The notes below the pieces were generated by a model. It did not search any database, was not told where the DNA came from, and saw only the letters and a program-made list of their open reading frames with translations. The position numbers and the translations under genes are program-made. From positions 55,845,001 through 55,909,000 of the forward strand of contig NC_057829.1 in assembly GCF_910594005.1 (NCBI RefSeq): 64,000 bases of DNA, read 5' to 3'. Source of the stretch: Cervus elaphus (lineage: Eukaryota; Chordata; Mammalia; Artiodactyla; Cervidae). Shown one piece after another: positions 40,401 to 49,119 of the stretch (its first letter is position 1; each line of letters begins with the position of its first letter).

Positions 40401-43400
40401 AAGATACTGACTCCATTAGTAAAGAAAATGGGGTGATCAGAGCGGGACAGTTAGCTGTCTCTGCCATAGTGCTTTCTAGGCATTGTGGGTGTTGAATAAA
40501 TACATAAGACTCTCTCAGCACAGTGCCTGGCACATAGCACTTCTTGACTGTTTGTGTTTCTTCCTTCATCATTTGCATACTAAATCACTTACTCTAGATG
40601 CCTTCTACTCCTGTTCTTAGGATGTTTTTGAGTTCTTCACTTTTTGTCTCTTCATTCTGGATCAAATTAGTTGGTTTACTACATTTGCAAACAGTCTACC
40701 CTGCCTGTAGGGAACACCTCTCCAATTTCCTTTTGCTAGTTCATGTAGTAGTAGCCCTTCTGCCACATCCCTGGGACATTGCTCTCCTCGGCCTCTTGAT
40801 GACTCCTGTTTATATAAAGTCAGCTTCCCCACAGCTCAGATAAACTCTGTTGATCAAATAGAGCCAAAGATCTTTTTTTCTCCCATGGATGGTGCCATCT
40901 GAGCACAAATATGCCTTTTTTCAAAGCTATACCTGGACATGCAGGAGTTAGGCGAGGAGGGACAGGGTGAGGAAGGAGGTGAGAGGGAAGTTCAGTGAAA
41001 ATAAAGTAAGACAGTGTGTGTTAGCCTTGACAGTTTTGTTTTCTTTGTTTGCTGTGAAGGCAATTGACCGAGGAGTGGGCTTTGAACTTCTCTATAGCCC
41101 TGCTATCAAAGACTCCACGATGAGAAGGTACACAATTTCCAACGCCCTCAATTTGATGCAGGTCTGCAAAGGAAAGGTATGGTTCCATAATATTAGGATG
41201 TTTTTCAAATCTGATTGTTTATTATCAATATACTGGGGTTATCCAACTGATCCTTAGAGCAAAAAGTTCTCAAGGCCCAAGAACAAATTCTCCCATTTCA
41301 CCAGGCTCTGCAGGTTTTAAGAGAAAGAAAAATACCCTAGGGAAAAATAACATGAAGGGGGGAAGATGTGTTGAAAGTCTTTATCTTTCAGTAAAGAATT
41401 GGCCATTTACCTACTGTGAAAGAATAGTCTGGAGAGCAATTATTTGTCCTCATTGAGTTGAATTAAGGTTACATGCCCTTTTCAACTAGTTTTTTAAACT
41501 GATTCATCTTTCCTGAGATCTGTTGGGAAGGCCTGTTCTGTTTCTTATTTTAGGCTGCTTTTAGTCTGACATGAGGTCTTTCATCCATCACTTTAATTAT
41601 GTACCTTATCTTAAGAAGAAGTTGGTGTTTATGTTAAAATTTGATTGCTGGTTATTTGTATTGTAAGACTCTTCAGTTTTTTCCCACATTTATCTAAGAT
41701 TAATGTTGATTACTTTCTATTTTGTAGAATGTAATTATATCTAGTGCTGCAGAAAGGGTAAGTCTGGCATTAAGTACTTTGTTTTCACTTTCCAAGTTTT
41801 AAAACTAAAAGGTTTCTAGGGCAGAAATTAGAATTATAATGTAATAAAAGGTTGTGTTTTCATTGTTAACTTCATTTGCTCATTGTAATTGCTGAAGAGC
41901 AATTTTATCCCTATTTATCCCCATCCTTTTGAGGCGTCAAATTTTGTTTATATAAATAGTCTTTCCTTTATATTGTTGTAAAATGCTTTTCAAGGATCTT
42001 TTTTATTTTAAAAAATGTAAGAAACCCATCAAAATTATAACGACTTAAATTTATGCAGTTGACTGCCTTATTTTTAGATACTTAAGCATCCTATTTACTG
42101 CAGATGAAGTCATTGAAATGTTATGAATAACTTCTCTCATATCTATTTTTTGTTCATTTTATTTTAGCCTTTAGAAATAAGAGGCCCATACGATGTGGCA
42201 AACTTGTATCCTTTTCTGAATAAGAAGTCATTGCAATTTTCTTTTAGGGAATTTGGAATTTGATATATTAAACTTTAACAGGAGTTTTATAACTAAGTTT
42301 ATCAACTAAGAGCTTCAAAAACAAATTACATAAGACTTAAAGTGCTCTATCCTTTTGTTTTCTGGTTGAAGGTAAAGTAGAAAAGAAGGGGAAGAGTAAA
42401 AGTTTAGAGTTAAATGAGTCTTTTCTCAAATGCTTTTTCCATTTGGGCTAAGAACTGTAGAATTAAAGTGTCTTTTTCGGTGCCAGGGCAGCTGGCATTG
42501 TCGGTTATGTTTCTGTTAGTCTGGTGTCCTCGGCTGCCTCTGGGCTGAAATCCTTAACGACCCCCCAGAGGGTTGCTATTTGGGCTGTCTGAAAGTGATG
42601 CCAAGGCTGCAGTGTCCACCAACTGCCGAGCAGTGCTTCTGCATGGAGGTGAGCATGTTTTTCCAACAGAATCACTGAGTCGTCATGTTAAGAGCCAGTC
42701 ATTTCTGTCAGACAGTTGAGCCATATCAACTTTTATTATCCTACCCCTCAGAGTTCGTTTAAAGTCATCTTTTCTGAACCCACTAGCCATGTGCATCAAT
42801 GCTTTTCTTGCCCTTCACTTAAGGCTTTATGTTCTGTAGTTTGTGGAATGAATATACTTTGCCTTGAGTGTTGAATGCATTCTTTCAAGCTCTACATATA
42901 TATATATATCCCTGCCTACATTTTGACAGGCCTCTAATTGCCCTTTCTCCTCCAGAGGGACATGCTTTCCCCACTGAAAATCACTGAGAGAAGTGAAAAG
43001 TGAAAAGTACATGTTAAGCCATTGATGAGGAGCACAAAAGCGCCGAACACGTTTTTAAAGATCCAGCTAGCAAACTCAGACCACAACTTTGCACATTTAT
43101 TACATCTTGTGGTTCTTTTCTCATTTTTTGTTTACATGTTCAAGTATGCATAGACTCCATGTTTTTTACTCACATTTCATTTACATATATCTACCTCCTT
43201 ACCTTAATTCCACTACTTGAAGGCACTGAATTTCTTATTCATCAGATGATAAAAATTGAACTAGAAGTGTTTGATATGCCAGGACTTTGGAGAATGAAAA
43301 AGAGGCTTTTTATTTATTTATTTATTTTCCATTTATTTTTATTAGTTGGAGGCTAATTACTTTACAGTATTGTAGTGGTTTTTGCCATACATTGACATGA

Positions 43401-46400
43401 ATCAGCCATGGATTTACATGTGTTCCCCATCGCAATCCCCCCTCCCGCCTCCCTCTTCATCACATCCCTCTGTGTCTTCCTAGTGCACCAGCCCTGAGCA
43501 CTTGTCTCATGCATCCAACCTGGGCTGGTGATCTGTTTCACCCTTGATAGTATACTTGTTTCAATGCTATTCTATCAGAACATCCCACCGTCGTCTTCTC
43601 CCACAGAGTCCAAAAGTCTGTTCTGTACATCTGTGTCTCTTTTTCTGTTTTGCATATAGGGTTATCGTTACCATCTTTTTAAATTCCATATATATGCATT
43701 AGTATACTGTATTGGTGTTTATCTTTCTGGCTTACTTCACTGTGTATAATGGGCTCCAGTTTCATCCATCTCATTAGAACTGATTCAAATGAATTTTTTA
43801 ATGACTGAGTAATATTCCATAGTGTATATGTACCATAGCTTCCTTATCCATTCGTCTGCTAATGGGCATCTAGGTTGCTTCCATGTCTTGGCTATTATAA
43901 ACAGTGCTGCGATGAACATTGGGGTGTTTAGCTGTTTTTGTCTTCATTCTCTGTGTAATTTTTAGTACTAGTGGTAATGGTCAGGAAGCAGTTTACTTGA
44001 TATCATCCACATGAGTGTTAAGCTTCAGAATTGGTTGCTACATAAAGACTAGGTTATTTAACAAAAGAGTAGTTAAGTTATTGAGGGCTTGTATATTATG
44101 TGTGGATTTTAATGATCTGATTTCTGCTTGGGAGAACGGGTTGCTGTATTGACTTACCATGAATTAGATGATTTTGCTTTTGTTTTCAACATTTTTAGTG
44201 TGAGGTTCTTTTATTACATACATAGCCTAGTCCCATCATATAAGCTCTGGGAATGGCCAAATTAATTAGAACTTTTATCAACATTTTCTGAAATTAGGAA
44301 ATAGTTCAGACTGGTAGTTCTGCCATTATTTTTGTCTATCTTAAGTGAACGTAAGGAATCATCAAGATTTTGGGTAACAGTGGTCTAAAACAGACTAAGA
44401 CAAAGAAGGGAAACTAATTTTAAAAATTTAATAGGGAAAAATACGAAGATCTACTCTTGACTTCAAGAACCTCAGCTATTCAACATAAGTTATATCTAAA
44501 GCTAGGCTTTTATGGAAGCTAAACTAAAAGAAGCCTCGTGGACTTTAATAGCATTCCCATTCATTCTAGTTGTCCCCTAGACAGCCCTAGTTCATGCTCG
44601 CTGTCCCTGTAGAATTAATAGCACATCTATAGGATAAATTGTAATTACCATGGTTTTAGTTGACATTGGGATCAATGAGACAGTAGTGTGGTGGGATACT
44701 AGGATTACTGATTCAGTCTAAGGTTCTGTTCAGTTCAGTCACTCAGTTGTGTCCAACTCTTTGTGACCCTGTGTACGGCAGCACACCAGGCTTCCCTGTC
44801 CATCACCAACTCCCAGAGTTTACTCAAACTCATGTCATTGAGTCAGTGATGCCATCCAGCCATCTCATCCTCTGCCATCCCCTTCTCCTCCTGCCTTCAA
44901 TCTTTCCCAGCATCAGGATCTTTGCAGAGAGTCAGTTCTTCGCATCAGGTGGCCAGAGTATTGGAGCTTCAGCTTTAGCATCAGTCCTTCCAATGAGTAT
45001 TGAGGACTAATTTCCTTTAGGATTGACTGGTTTGATCTCCTTGCTGTCCAAGGGACTCTCAAGAGTCCTCTCCAACACCACGGTTCAAAAGCATCAATTC
45101 TCCAGTACTCAGCACTCTTTATGGTCCAACTCTCACATCCATACATGACTATTGGAAAACCATAGCTTTGACTATACAGACCTTTGTCGGCAAAGTAATG
45201 TCTCTGCTTTTTAATATGCTGTCTAGGTTTGTCATAGCTTTTCTTCCAAGGAGCAAGCATCTTTTTAATTTTATGGCTGCAGTCACCATCTGCAGTGATT
45301 TTGGAGCCCAAGAAAATAAAGTCTCTGACTGCTTCCATTGTTTCCTGATGAAAGTGTAAGAAAAGAGCGAAAAAGCTGGCTTAAACTCAACATTCAAAAA
45401 CTAAGATCATGGCATCTGGTCCCATCACTTCATGGCAAATAGATGGGGAAACAGTAGAAACTGTGAGAGCCTAAGTTTACATGGAAAGAATTACCCGATT
45501 CTGAGGCAAGAGGATTCAGAGTCTCACTGTTATCCTCTGTACTGCTAAGACCAAACTGGCACCTGCATCATCCTGAGTGCCACATTTAAGGACACCACTG
45601 CACAGAAGCACTACCAGAAGATGGTTAATTCTTGGAGGGTGTGAAAACCATCTCATGAGAGCAATTGTTGAAAATAGTGCAGGAGTAGATACCTAGAAAA
45701 CAGAAGAGTTGAGACACACAGTAGTAGCTGGCCTTCCACGTTTTAAGGCTTGCTATAAGGAATCAAAGTTAGGTGAGTCCTGTGGGGTTCTCGCAGCCAG
45801 TGAATAGCAATTTTAAGGTCGAGACAGAGAAAAGAGGTTCAGGGTCTAAAAGAGTTACTTTAGTAACTATATAAAAGTCTTGTTTTTCAGTGGTTTATAG
45901 TCTTGTTGGCTTAGATTAAGAAGTGAATGTTCATGTGATTAAAAAAGAATATTTCTGACATGGAACTAAAATGATTTTGAAACTAATCCTTTTTGTTTTG
46001 TTACAAACATTTTTGTTAATTGCTTTTCACAATTTAATTTTTATATTTTTTATTCTGCTGATTTTTAGACTTTTACTCATAATCATAGTGATAAAATAAA
46101 CATCTGTAAGTGTAACATTTTCCTTGGTGAAATGCAAATTTTGGGCAATTTCTGTTTGTTTTGAGGTTCCCTGATTATTTTGGCATTGTAATGACCTTGA
46201 GAGAAGTTTTGTCCCTGTTATAAATTAAAATGCTTTTAAATAACTGACAGAAATTTAGTAGACTTGGTAAATTAATCTTGATAAATGAGAAGGTAATATT
46301 TAACTTTTTAGAAATGACTTTACTTCTATTACGTGAAACAAGTCTTAATTAAATTTGCGTTTATCAAGTCCCTTTGATTTTATCTCTTTTGTTACCAAAG

Positions 46401-47606
46401 GGTTTTGCTTCCTCCCTCATCCTTCCCCATTTCTTAAGGACTAAATTTAAATCTCTTCATGGCACTGTGACCTTTCACAAACTACCCCTCCAGCCTTGAT
46501 TCCCCCTGATTTTTTCACACTCCTACTTTACACCAGTTATCTTGTCTCCTAAGTATTATTTTCTTCTTATCTCTCTCTCCATATCTTTGCAAAGGAAAAC
46601 TTTCCTTTTTCTTTTCCTTCTTTTATGATAGTGTTACTTCTTTTATGATACCTTCCTGATTCATCCAGGCAGGGTTACTTCTTGTGGGGTCTCCATTCCT
46701 GTTATACTATTATATTTGCCCCTGATGTGCTATCAGTATGGGTAGAAAGAAGCACTGTTTAGGCATCTCAGAATCCTCTGTAGGTGACACAGTGCCTGGC
46801 CCCTTAGTACATTTTTAGCAGAAGTTAGCTAGACTGAAGCTGAACTCTGCTGCCAGCCTGACCTAAACATCTAATAATTTCCATTCTTCTTTGTCCATTG
46901 TCACCAACATAAAAGAGATCAATATCCATGTGTATTATTCTTTATTCACTCAATAAGTATTTCTTAAACACTTGTTAAATAGCCAGGCATTGCTGTATGT
47001 TGGCCATGCAATATGATTGATTCTTCAGACAGACACTCATGATCTAGTGAGGGACACAGATAATGAACGGTCTGTGCCATAAAATGAAGTGAGCACACAC
47101 ACCACCATGGATCAGTACAGCTGACTGTTGTACTTGCTGTCCTGACTCATCCATCTCTCCACACTTTAAGCATGTGCTGTCCCAACCTCTGAAACTTGGT
47201 TTCTGGCTACATGAGATACCATTAGAGACAGACCATTAGAGATAACTTGCCCTGTAATTTTACCCTTGAGGGTAGTCCCTTTGGAATGAACTAGTTGTTA
47301 ATAATATACTGATATTTGTATAATCTAGGGGCAGGTAAAGGTGATAGCAGTAAGTAGCATCAGCGCTCATAGCAGTTCATACAGGTTTATCATTTACTCA
47401 TGCTATAAGTCACAGTAACATGGGGATGCTTGTTACACCACCTCTTTAAATCATATCTTAACTTTAAGCACCTTGGTTTCCCTGTTTGACTTATAGAAAC
47501 TAGAAAAACTGCTTTTGGAATTATTTCCACGGTGAAGAAACCTCGGACATCAGAAGCAGATGATGATTCTCTTCCAGCCTGCAAAAAAGCCAAGTGTGAG
47601 AGCTGA
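16400..47606 (+). CDS. RPP30: RPP30, ribonuclease P/MRP protein subunit p30 (complete gene, 11 coding exons)
   Basis: RPP30 is a protein subunit of nuclear RNase P, which removes 5' leaders from pre-tRNA, and of RNase MRP, which acts in pre-rRNA processing; it works in the nucleus and nucleolus. Joining eleven exons gives 268 codons plus TGA, equal to the human length, and the translation follows human RPP30 throughout as I know it (start MAAFADLDLRAGSDLK, end KKAKCES). The fold is the RNase_P_p30 (TIM-barrel-like) family shared with archaeal Rpp30/yeast Rpp1. The C-terminal tail is acidic then lysine-rich, a likely nuclear localisation segment. Exons: 16400-16481, 17979-18034, 18578-18634, 20078-20152, 23267-23338, 29081-29170, 41060-41176, 41728-41757, 42168-42205, 42569-42648, 47497-47606. 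All introns are GT-AG; intron 9 is U12-type. The start ATG has G at -3 and G at +4. No frameshift or internal stop was found, so the gene looks functional. Confidence 0.97.
17695..17905 (+). repeat. MIR SINE (RPP30 intron 1)
   Basis: MIR core features in order: ttatctcatttaattctcat, tattatcaccatttggcaga, aagtaacttttaagtgg, gcagatctgactccagagtc. Confidence 0.75.
17979..18034 (+). CDS. RPP30: RPP30 coding exon 2
   Basis: 56 bases encoding the GYSVVAINHVVEFKEKKQ segment. The acceptor follows a T-rich tract (tttttcttttcag) and the donor is CAG|GTAAAA. It leaves the frame in phase 0 after codon 46. Human has isoleucine and aspartate at two positions where this copy has valine and glutamate, which are conservative changes. 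Confidence 0.96.
18578..18634 (+). CDS. RPP30: RPP30 coding exon 3
   Basis: 57 bases, 19 codons (EIDKPVAVSELFTTLPIVQ), phase 0 on both sides. Acceptor gtcgtag, donor CAG|GTAAGT. Skipping this exon would keep the reading frame. Confidence 0.96.
18944..19217 (+). mobile_element. Bov-A2 SINE (RPP30 intron 3)
   Basis: Dimeric structure: the first BovA unit starts gtcggagaaggcaatggcac, is followed by a cttttcactttcatgcattg linker, then the second unit (ggagaaggagatggcaaccc) ends with acttcgcagcagcagca. It is nearly complete and little diverged. Confidence 0.92.
19682..19720 (+). mobile_element. CHR-type SINE head fragment
   Basis: gggaattccctggcagtcta followed by gtgattaggactta, the tRNA-derived start of cetartiodactyl CHR SINEs, only about 39 bases. 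Confidence 0.55.
20078..20152 (+). CDS. RPP30: RPP30 coding exon 4
   Basis: 75 bases, 25 codons, phase 0 on both sides. It encodes a strand-rich segment ending SDPSHCNVL. Acceptor attatag, donor TTG|GTAAGT. Confidence 0.96.
20490..21560 (+). repeat. Ancient interspersed repeat split by an antisense Bov-tA (RPP30 intron 4)
   Basis: About 20490-21027 and 21240-21470 resemble successive parts of one old mammalian repeat (ttggcctgagcagcc, accatttcctgagatg, then tcaagtggagcttgtc). A Bov-tA in minus orientation (21030-21236) sits between them. The host family is not named with confidence. Confidence 0.45.
21030..21236 (-). mobile_element. Bov-tA SINE, antisense (RPP30 intron 4)
   Basis: The plus strand reads catgtccaactctttgtgac, ttccttctccaggggatctt, tctcctgcattgcaggcaga and ctgagccactagggaagcc, the complement of Bov-tA with its A and B boxes. 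Confidence 0.9.
22503..22770 (-). mobile_element. L1 3' end, antisense (RPP30 intron 4)
   Basis: T-rich start, then catttatttttattagttg, gaggctaatcactttacagt, and on to ggctggtgatctgtttcacc. The ruminant L1 3'UTR, 5' truncated. Confidence 0.9.
22850..22955 (+). repeat. MIR/L2-like 3' fragment
   Basis: Contains gtatccctagtgccctacac, atagcaggtgctcagtaaat, the typical tail of old mammalian SINE/LINE2 elements. Confidence 0.55.
23267..23338 (+). CDS. RPP30: RPP30 coding exon 5
   Basis: 72 bases, 24 codons, phase 0 on both sides. It encodes RATSSRVRLYDIVAVFPKTE and then KLFH. Acceptor tttactag, donor CAT|GTAAGT. Confidence 0.96.
23565..23852 (-). mobile_element. CHR-type SINE, antisense (RPP30 intron 5)
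   Basis: The plus strand reads atggctgtgctgggtcttct, gggcttctcttttaggtgac, ttgccccatggcacgtggga and ctgcattagcaagtggattc, the complement of the cetartiodactyl CHR SINE. It is quite diverged. Confidence 0.75.
24618..25095. repeat. Old repeats: MER5-like DNA element and MIR (RPP30 intron 5)
   Basis: Positions 24618-24785 look like a MER5-type nonautonomous hAT element (ggagattctgattaggtagg). Positions 24960-25095 show a MIR core (attatccccattttgtagac gagaaaattg). Both are strongly decayed. Confidence 0.5.
25842..25950 (-). mobile_element. 109-base L1 3' end with perfect 17-base target-site duplication
   Basis: T-rich start (poly(A) complement) then ttttattgatgtatagttga and an L1 3'UTR-like stretch. 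The 17-base repeat gttattcccatttagga occurs exactly on both sides (25825-25841 and 25951-25967), so this is one extremely 5'-truncated L1 insertion. Confidence 0.88.
26320..26445. repeat. MER5-like DNA transposon remnant
   Basis: aagatttgttaaaatgcagg ... gggcctggtaatctccattt ... gcaaattcttcagggga resembles a MER5-family nonautonomous element. Confidence 0.45.
26446..29080. other. Remainder of RPP30 intron 5
   Basis: AT-rich intronic DNA without a recognised exon, RNA gene or young repeat. Confidence 0.4.
29081..29170 (+). CDS. RPP30: RPP30 coding exon 6
   Basis: 90 bases, 30 codons, phase 0 on both sides. It begins VACTHLDVDLVCITVTEKLP and ends INV. Acceptor cttgacag, donor GTG|GTAAGT. Two L1 fragments inserted about 200 bases downstream in the same orientation begin the very large intron 6. 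Confidence 0.96.
29362..31020 (+). mobile_element. L1 LINE, 5' truncated, copy 1 (RPP30 intron 6)
   Basis: The 3' end of a ruminant L1 in the same orientation as RPP30. A 413-codon open frame (29420-30661) is the C-terminal part of ORF2 downstream of the reverse-transcriptase domain. It contains the Cys-rich CX3CX7HX4C motif (CWRGCGEKGTLLHCWWEC) and ends HIYGI. The 3'UTR, an AATAAA at 30989-30994 and a run of about 20 A follow. It lacks endonuclease and RT domains, so it cannot be mobile. Confidence 0.95.
31021..32520 (+). mobile_element. L1 LINE, 5' truncated, copy 2, in tandem with copy 1
   Basis: Starts gaaatatagatcagtggaac directly after the A run of copy 1 and repeats almost the same sequence: the ORF2 C-terminus (frame open from about 31023, ATG-initiated piece 31179-32162), the same CX3CX7HX4C motif, 3'UTR, AATAAA at 32489-32494 and a terminal A run. 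It differs from copy 1 by scattered substitutions only. The direct repeat aactagtaaa lies outside the pair (29352-29361 and 32519-32528). Confidence 0.95.
32521..35413. other. RPP30 intron 6 middle part
   Basis: No exon or young repeat recognised. Open frames at 32693-33100 and 33947-34207 have no family likeness. Around 34100-34200 there is weak L2/MIR character. Confidence 0.4.
35414..35594. mobile_element. Nonautonomous DNA transposon with inverted termini (hAT-like)
   Basis: Begins caatggtccccaacc and ends ggcttggggacccctg, imperfect terminal inverted repeats. The flanks tgtagag / tgtagcg may be a decayed 8-base target duplication. The internal part (agacaatttttccatggact) matches a common mammalian element of this kind; the family name is not certain. 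Confidence 0.65.
36773..36987 (+). mobile_element. Bov-tA SINE with 11-base target-site duplication
   Basis: gggcttccctggtggctcag head, gggtttgatccctgggtggg B-box region and a tail cagacatgactgagtgacta. The direct repeat agaagttgata flanks it (36762-36772 and 36988-36998). Confidence 0.93.
37314..37760 (-). mobile_element. MLT1-type MaLR solo LTR
   Basis: The plus strand reads acagagtaccacaaatgggg, aactcacagttctggagact, ggacatcagtcatactggaa and ends cacaattcaatccgtaatac, the complement of an MLT1-class LTR. Solo LTR with no internal sequence. Confidence 0.8.
38461..38571 (+). repeat. Exon-like duplicated segment, copy 1 (RPP30 intron 6)
   Basis: About 110 bases closely matching 40138-40248. 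The inner part (38468-38524) reads SVDELKAIYIKMVLEAGAQ and is followed by a donor-like CAG|GTAATG. A stop codon (TAA, 38465-38467) lies just upstream in this frame. See the second copy. Confidence 0.6.
40138..40248 (+). repeat. Exon-like duplicated segment, copy 2 (RPP30 intron 6)
   Basis: Second copy of the 110-base segment. Here 40136-40201 has an acceptor-like ttccag, 22 open codons (AEQSVEELKAVYIKMVLEAG then AQ) and a donor-like CAG|GTAATG, all in phase 0, matching the phases of RPP30 exons 6 and 7. It could therefore be an in-frame cassette exon or a chance or decayed exon. Known RPP30 protein does not contain it as far as I recall. Confidence 0.45.
40450..40570 (+). repeat. MIR/L2-like fragment
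   Basis: ctctcagcacagtgcctggcacatagcac is a typical MIR/L2 3' string (read in parts). Confidence 0.5.
41060..41176 (+). CDS. RPP30: RPP30 coding exon 7
   Basis: 117 bases, 39 codons, phase 0 on both sides. This is the most conserved block, with AIDRG then YSPAIKDSTMRRYTIS and CKGK. The acceptor gctgtgaag is weak in the last bases but preceded by a T-rich tract (ttttgttttctttgtttg). Donor AAG|GTATGG. Confidence 0.96.
41728..41757 (+). CDS. RPP30: RPP30 coding exon 8 (30-base microexon)
   Basis: Only 30 bases, ten codons (NVIISSAAER), phase 0 on both sides. Acceptor ttttgtag, donor AGG|GTAAGT. It matches the human protein exactly. Its small size means automated gene finders could miss it, and skipping it would be frame-neutral. 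Confidence 0.95.
42168..42205 (+). CDS. RPP30: RPP30 coding exon 9, upstream of the U12-type intron
   Basis: 38 bases encoding PLEIRGPYDVAN plus two bases of a leucine codon. Acceptor attttag. The donor is not U2-like: the exon ends ...AACTT and the intron opens GTATCCTTTT, an exact match to the U12-type 5' splice site. The split codon TT|A joins correctly with exon 10. Confidence 0.95.
42206..42568 (+). other. RPP30: RPP30 intron 9, U12-type (minor spliceosome)
   Basis: 363-base intron opening with GTATCCTTTT, the U12 donor consensus, and ending with a branch site TCCTTAAC at 42551-42558 placed about 11 bases before the CAG acceptor at 42568. The short branch-to-acceptor spacing and the lack of a pyrimidine tract before the branch site are typical of U12 introns. 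The flanking codons rejoin in frame. Both diagnostic signals are directly visible. Confidence 0.92.
42569..42648 (+). CDS. RPP30: RPP30 coding exon 10
   Basis: 80 bases completing the leucine codon, then GLLFGLSESDAKAAVSTNCR and AVLLHG plus one base of a glutamate codon. The acceptor is ccccccag|AGGG; using the next AG two bases later would break the frame. Donor GAG|GTGAGC. The local sequence is GC-richer than the surrounding introns. Confidence 0.95.
42895..42910. repeat. (TA)n microsatellite (RPP30 intron 10)
   Basis: About seven TA units directly before ccctgcctac. Confidence 0.8.
43312..43928 (-). mobile_element. L1 3' end, antisense (RPP30 intron 10)
   Basis: An A/T-rich (ttta)n start, then the L1 3'UTR complement, then the antisense end of ORF2 (gactgagtaatattccatag, ctaatgggcatctaggttgc, attataaacagtgctgcgat). 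About 0.6 kb, 5' truncated. Confidence 0.92.
43929..44714. other. RPP30 intron 10, unassigned part
   Basis: AT-rich unique-looking intronic DNA; nothing recognised. Confidence 0.4.
44726..45467 (-). mobile_element. BovB LINE with inverted 5' end (RPP30 intron 10)
   Basis: Positions 44726-45345 are BovB in minus orientation from the 3' end (cagttcagtcactcag) up to the coding region (gactgcttccattgtttcc). At 45346 the orientation flips: 45346-45467 reads BovB in plus orientation (tgatgaaagtg ... catggcatctggtcccatca ... gatggggaaacagtagaaac). Both halves end at the same internal BovB point, overlapping by about 15-20 bases. Imperfect direct repeats agtctaaggtt / agcctaagttt flank the whole (44715-44725, 45468-45478). 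Confidence 0.88.
45479..46940. other. RPP30 intron 10, unassigned part
   Basis: AT-rich, nothing coding recognised; CT-rich stretch near 46380-46640. Confidence 0.4.
46941..47100 (+). repeat. L2-like 3' fragment
   Basis: ttattcactcaataagtatt, then agccaggcattgctgtatgt and cactcatgatctagtgaggg, the pattern of an old L2-type 3' end. Confidence 0.5.
47497..47606 (+). CDS. RPP30: RPP30 last coding exon (exon 11)
   Basis: 110 bases ending in TGA at 47604-47606. It encodes the glutamate-initiated tail (ETRKTAFGIISTVKKPR), an acidic SEADDD stretch and a basic KKAK segment near the C-terminus. Acceptor cttatag. The acidic part differs from human in several residues, as expected for a flexible tail. 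Confidence 0.96.
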
Positions 47607-48760
47607 AAAGAACACTCCATCTCGGTCAACACTCTGCCCTTTCAGAGTCCATCAGCCAGTCTGAACAGAAACGGAACCCCTGTATGATTCACTGTTTGCA
47701 CTTGGAGCCAGATGTCACTAGTCTATAAAAACAATCTTATATTCAAGCCATTAAAATAACAAAACCTAGTAAAGCATCAAAAAAAGAAAAAAAAGACTGT
47801 CCCCTTAATGAATTTAGATATATTTTAGGAGAAAAACAAAGACTGGTTTGTTTATCCTTTGCATTAAGTGATAAATGACAGGTATACTTGAATAAGATGT
47901 TTTAATACAAGAGACTCTTTAAAAATGTTTCTTGTTCATTTTGAAGTGCATGCTTTTTAGCTTCACTTGGTATACCTGGCTTATTATTTTTTAGTTTTAC
48001 TACTCAAAAAGTGATTATTTTGAGGACTATTAAAACTTTTGTTAAGGGGTTGACTTTTTAGTTGATCTTTTGTTTTAAGCCTCTCTTTCATTATGTTCAT
48101 GAAGTCCAAGTCCTTTCTAAGAGGAATTGCTATAAAATTTGTGGAAGGAAAGGGAAGGTGCACATAAAATCACACTTGGCCTCTTCCTTTGCTGCTTCTT
48201 ACCTCCATGATGTCCTTAAAATAAGATTCCTCTGAGTTGGAAGCCCCTGAAAACCTAATGCTGATTTTTATAAAACTATAGTAAAAATCTCAAAGTACTG
48301 GATTCAACCAATTTTGTAAATAATTTTTTTTAATAGTGGGATCGTTATGTTAAATAGAAATAGCCTTTTTTTACAAGTATCTGCATTAGTGCTATATGGA
48401 TACTAAGAAAATTGGAGAAAGCTTTACACCAAACTTACCTATGAATTTAGATGCTTACATAAAATATTGGCAAAACAGTGTATCCAGGTGAGATTTATTC
48501 TAGAAAGGTAAGTGTTTCAGTTCTTTTCAGTGTACTATACTTTATCATATTAATAGGTCAAATTAGATAAATCAGAATCATCTTAATAGATGGCTAGTAA
48601 GACATTTAATAAAACATGAAATCTACTCCTAATTTAAAAAATAATAAAAGCCCTTAACAAAATACAAGTATAGGAATACTTCACACATACATGCATATGT
48701 TTGTTTCTATTTATATACTGTATTAAGCATCATGATTCTAAAATAAAGCATTTTTTACTC
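47607..48760 (+). promoter_or_regulatory. RPP30: RPP30 3'UTR and candidate poly(A) signals
   Basis: Non-coding sequence after the RPP30 stop. A proximal ATTAAA lies at 47750-47755, about 145 bases after the stop and followed by an A-rich run. More distal AATAAA hexamers occur at about 48608, 48643 and 48742-48747. A T/GT-rich stretch near 48895-48945 could be a downstream element for the last one. Which site is used, or whether both are, cannot be told from sequence. Confidence 0.55.
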
Positions 48761-49119
48761 CCATCTGAACGCAATATGATGGATTAGCCTGCTGCACTCC
48801 CTAAAACAGATGGCCACTGCTGCTGAACCGTAGAGCCTGCCACTTCCTTGAGTGCCAACTTGATTCTACCTTCACCCTACTGCATTCACCAAGGTGTGTG
48901 TTTATTCACAAGTCTGTTTATGCCATTGTGTTTATTTAGCATTATAAAATTATGTAAGTTAATTTAAAATTATGAAAACTGATGAACTAGGAGGAGCAAA
49001 AAGAGGGATTCCCAGGAAAATTAATGCTTTTGAGAAATTTTAAAAAGATAAGTCATTTAAAAGAACTGTCAAAATAGGTGTGAGCAAGACAACTAGACTT
49101 GGAAGAGATCCAGTGGACA
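48761..49119. other. Intergenic sequence downstream of RPP30
   Basis: A GT/T-rich stretch at about 48895-48945 could be a downstream processing element for the distal RPP30 poly(A) signal. Nothing else recognised. Confidence 0.35.
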
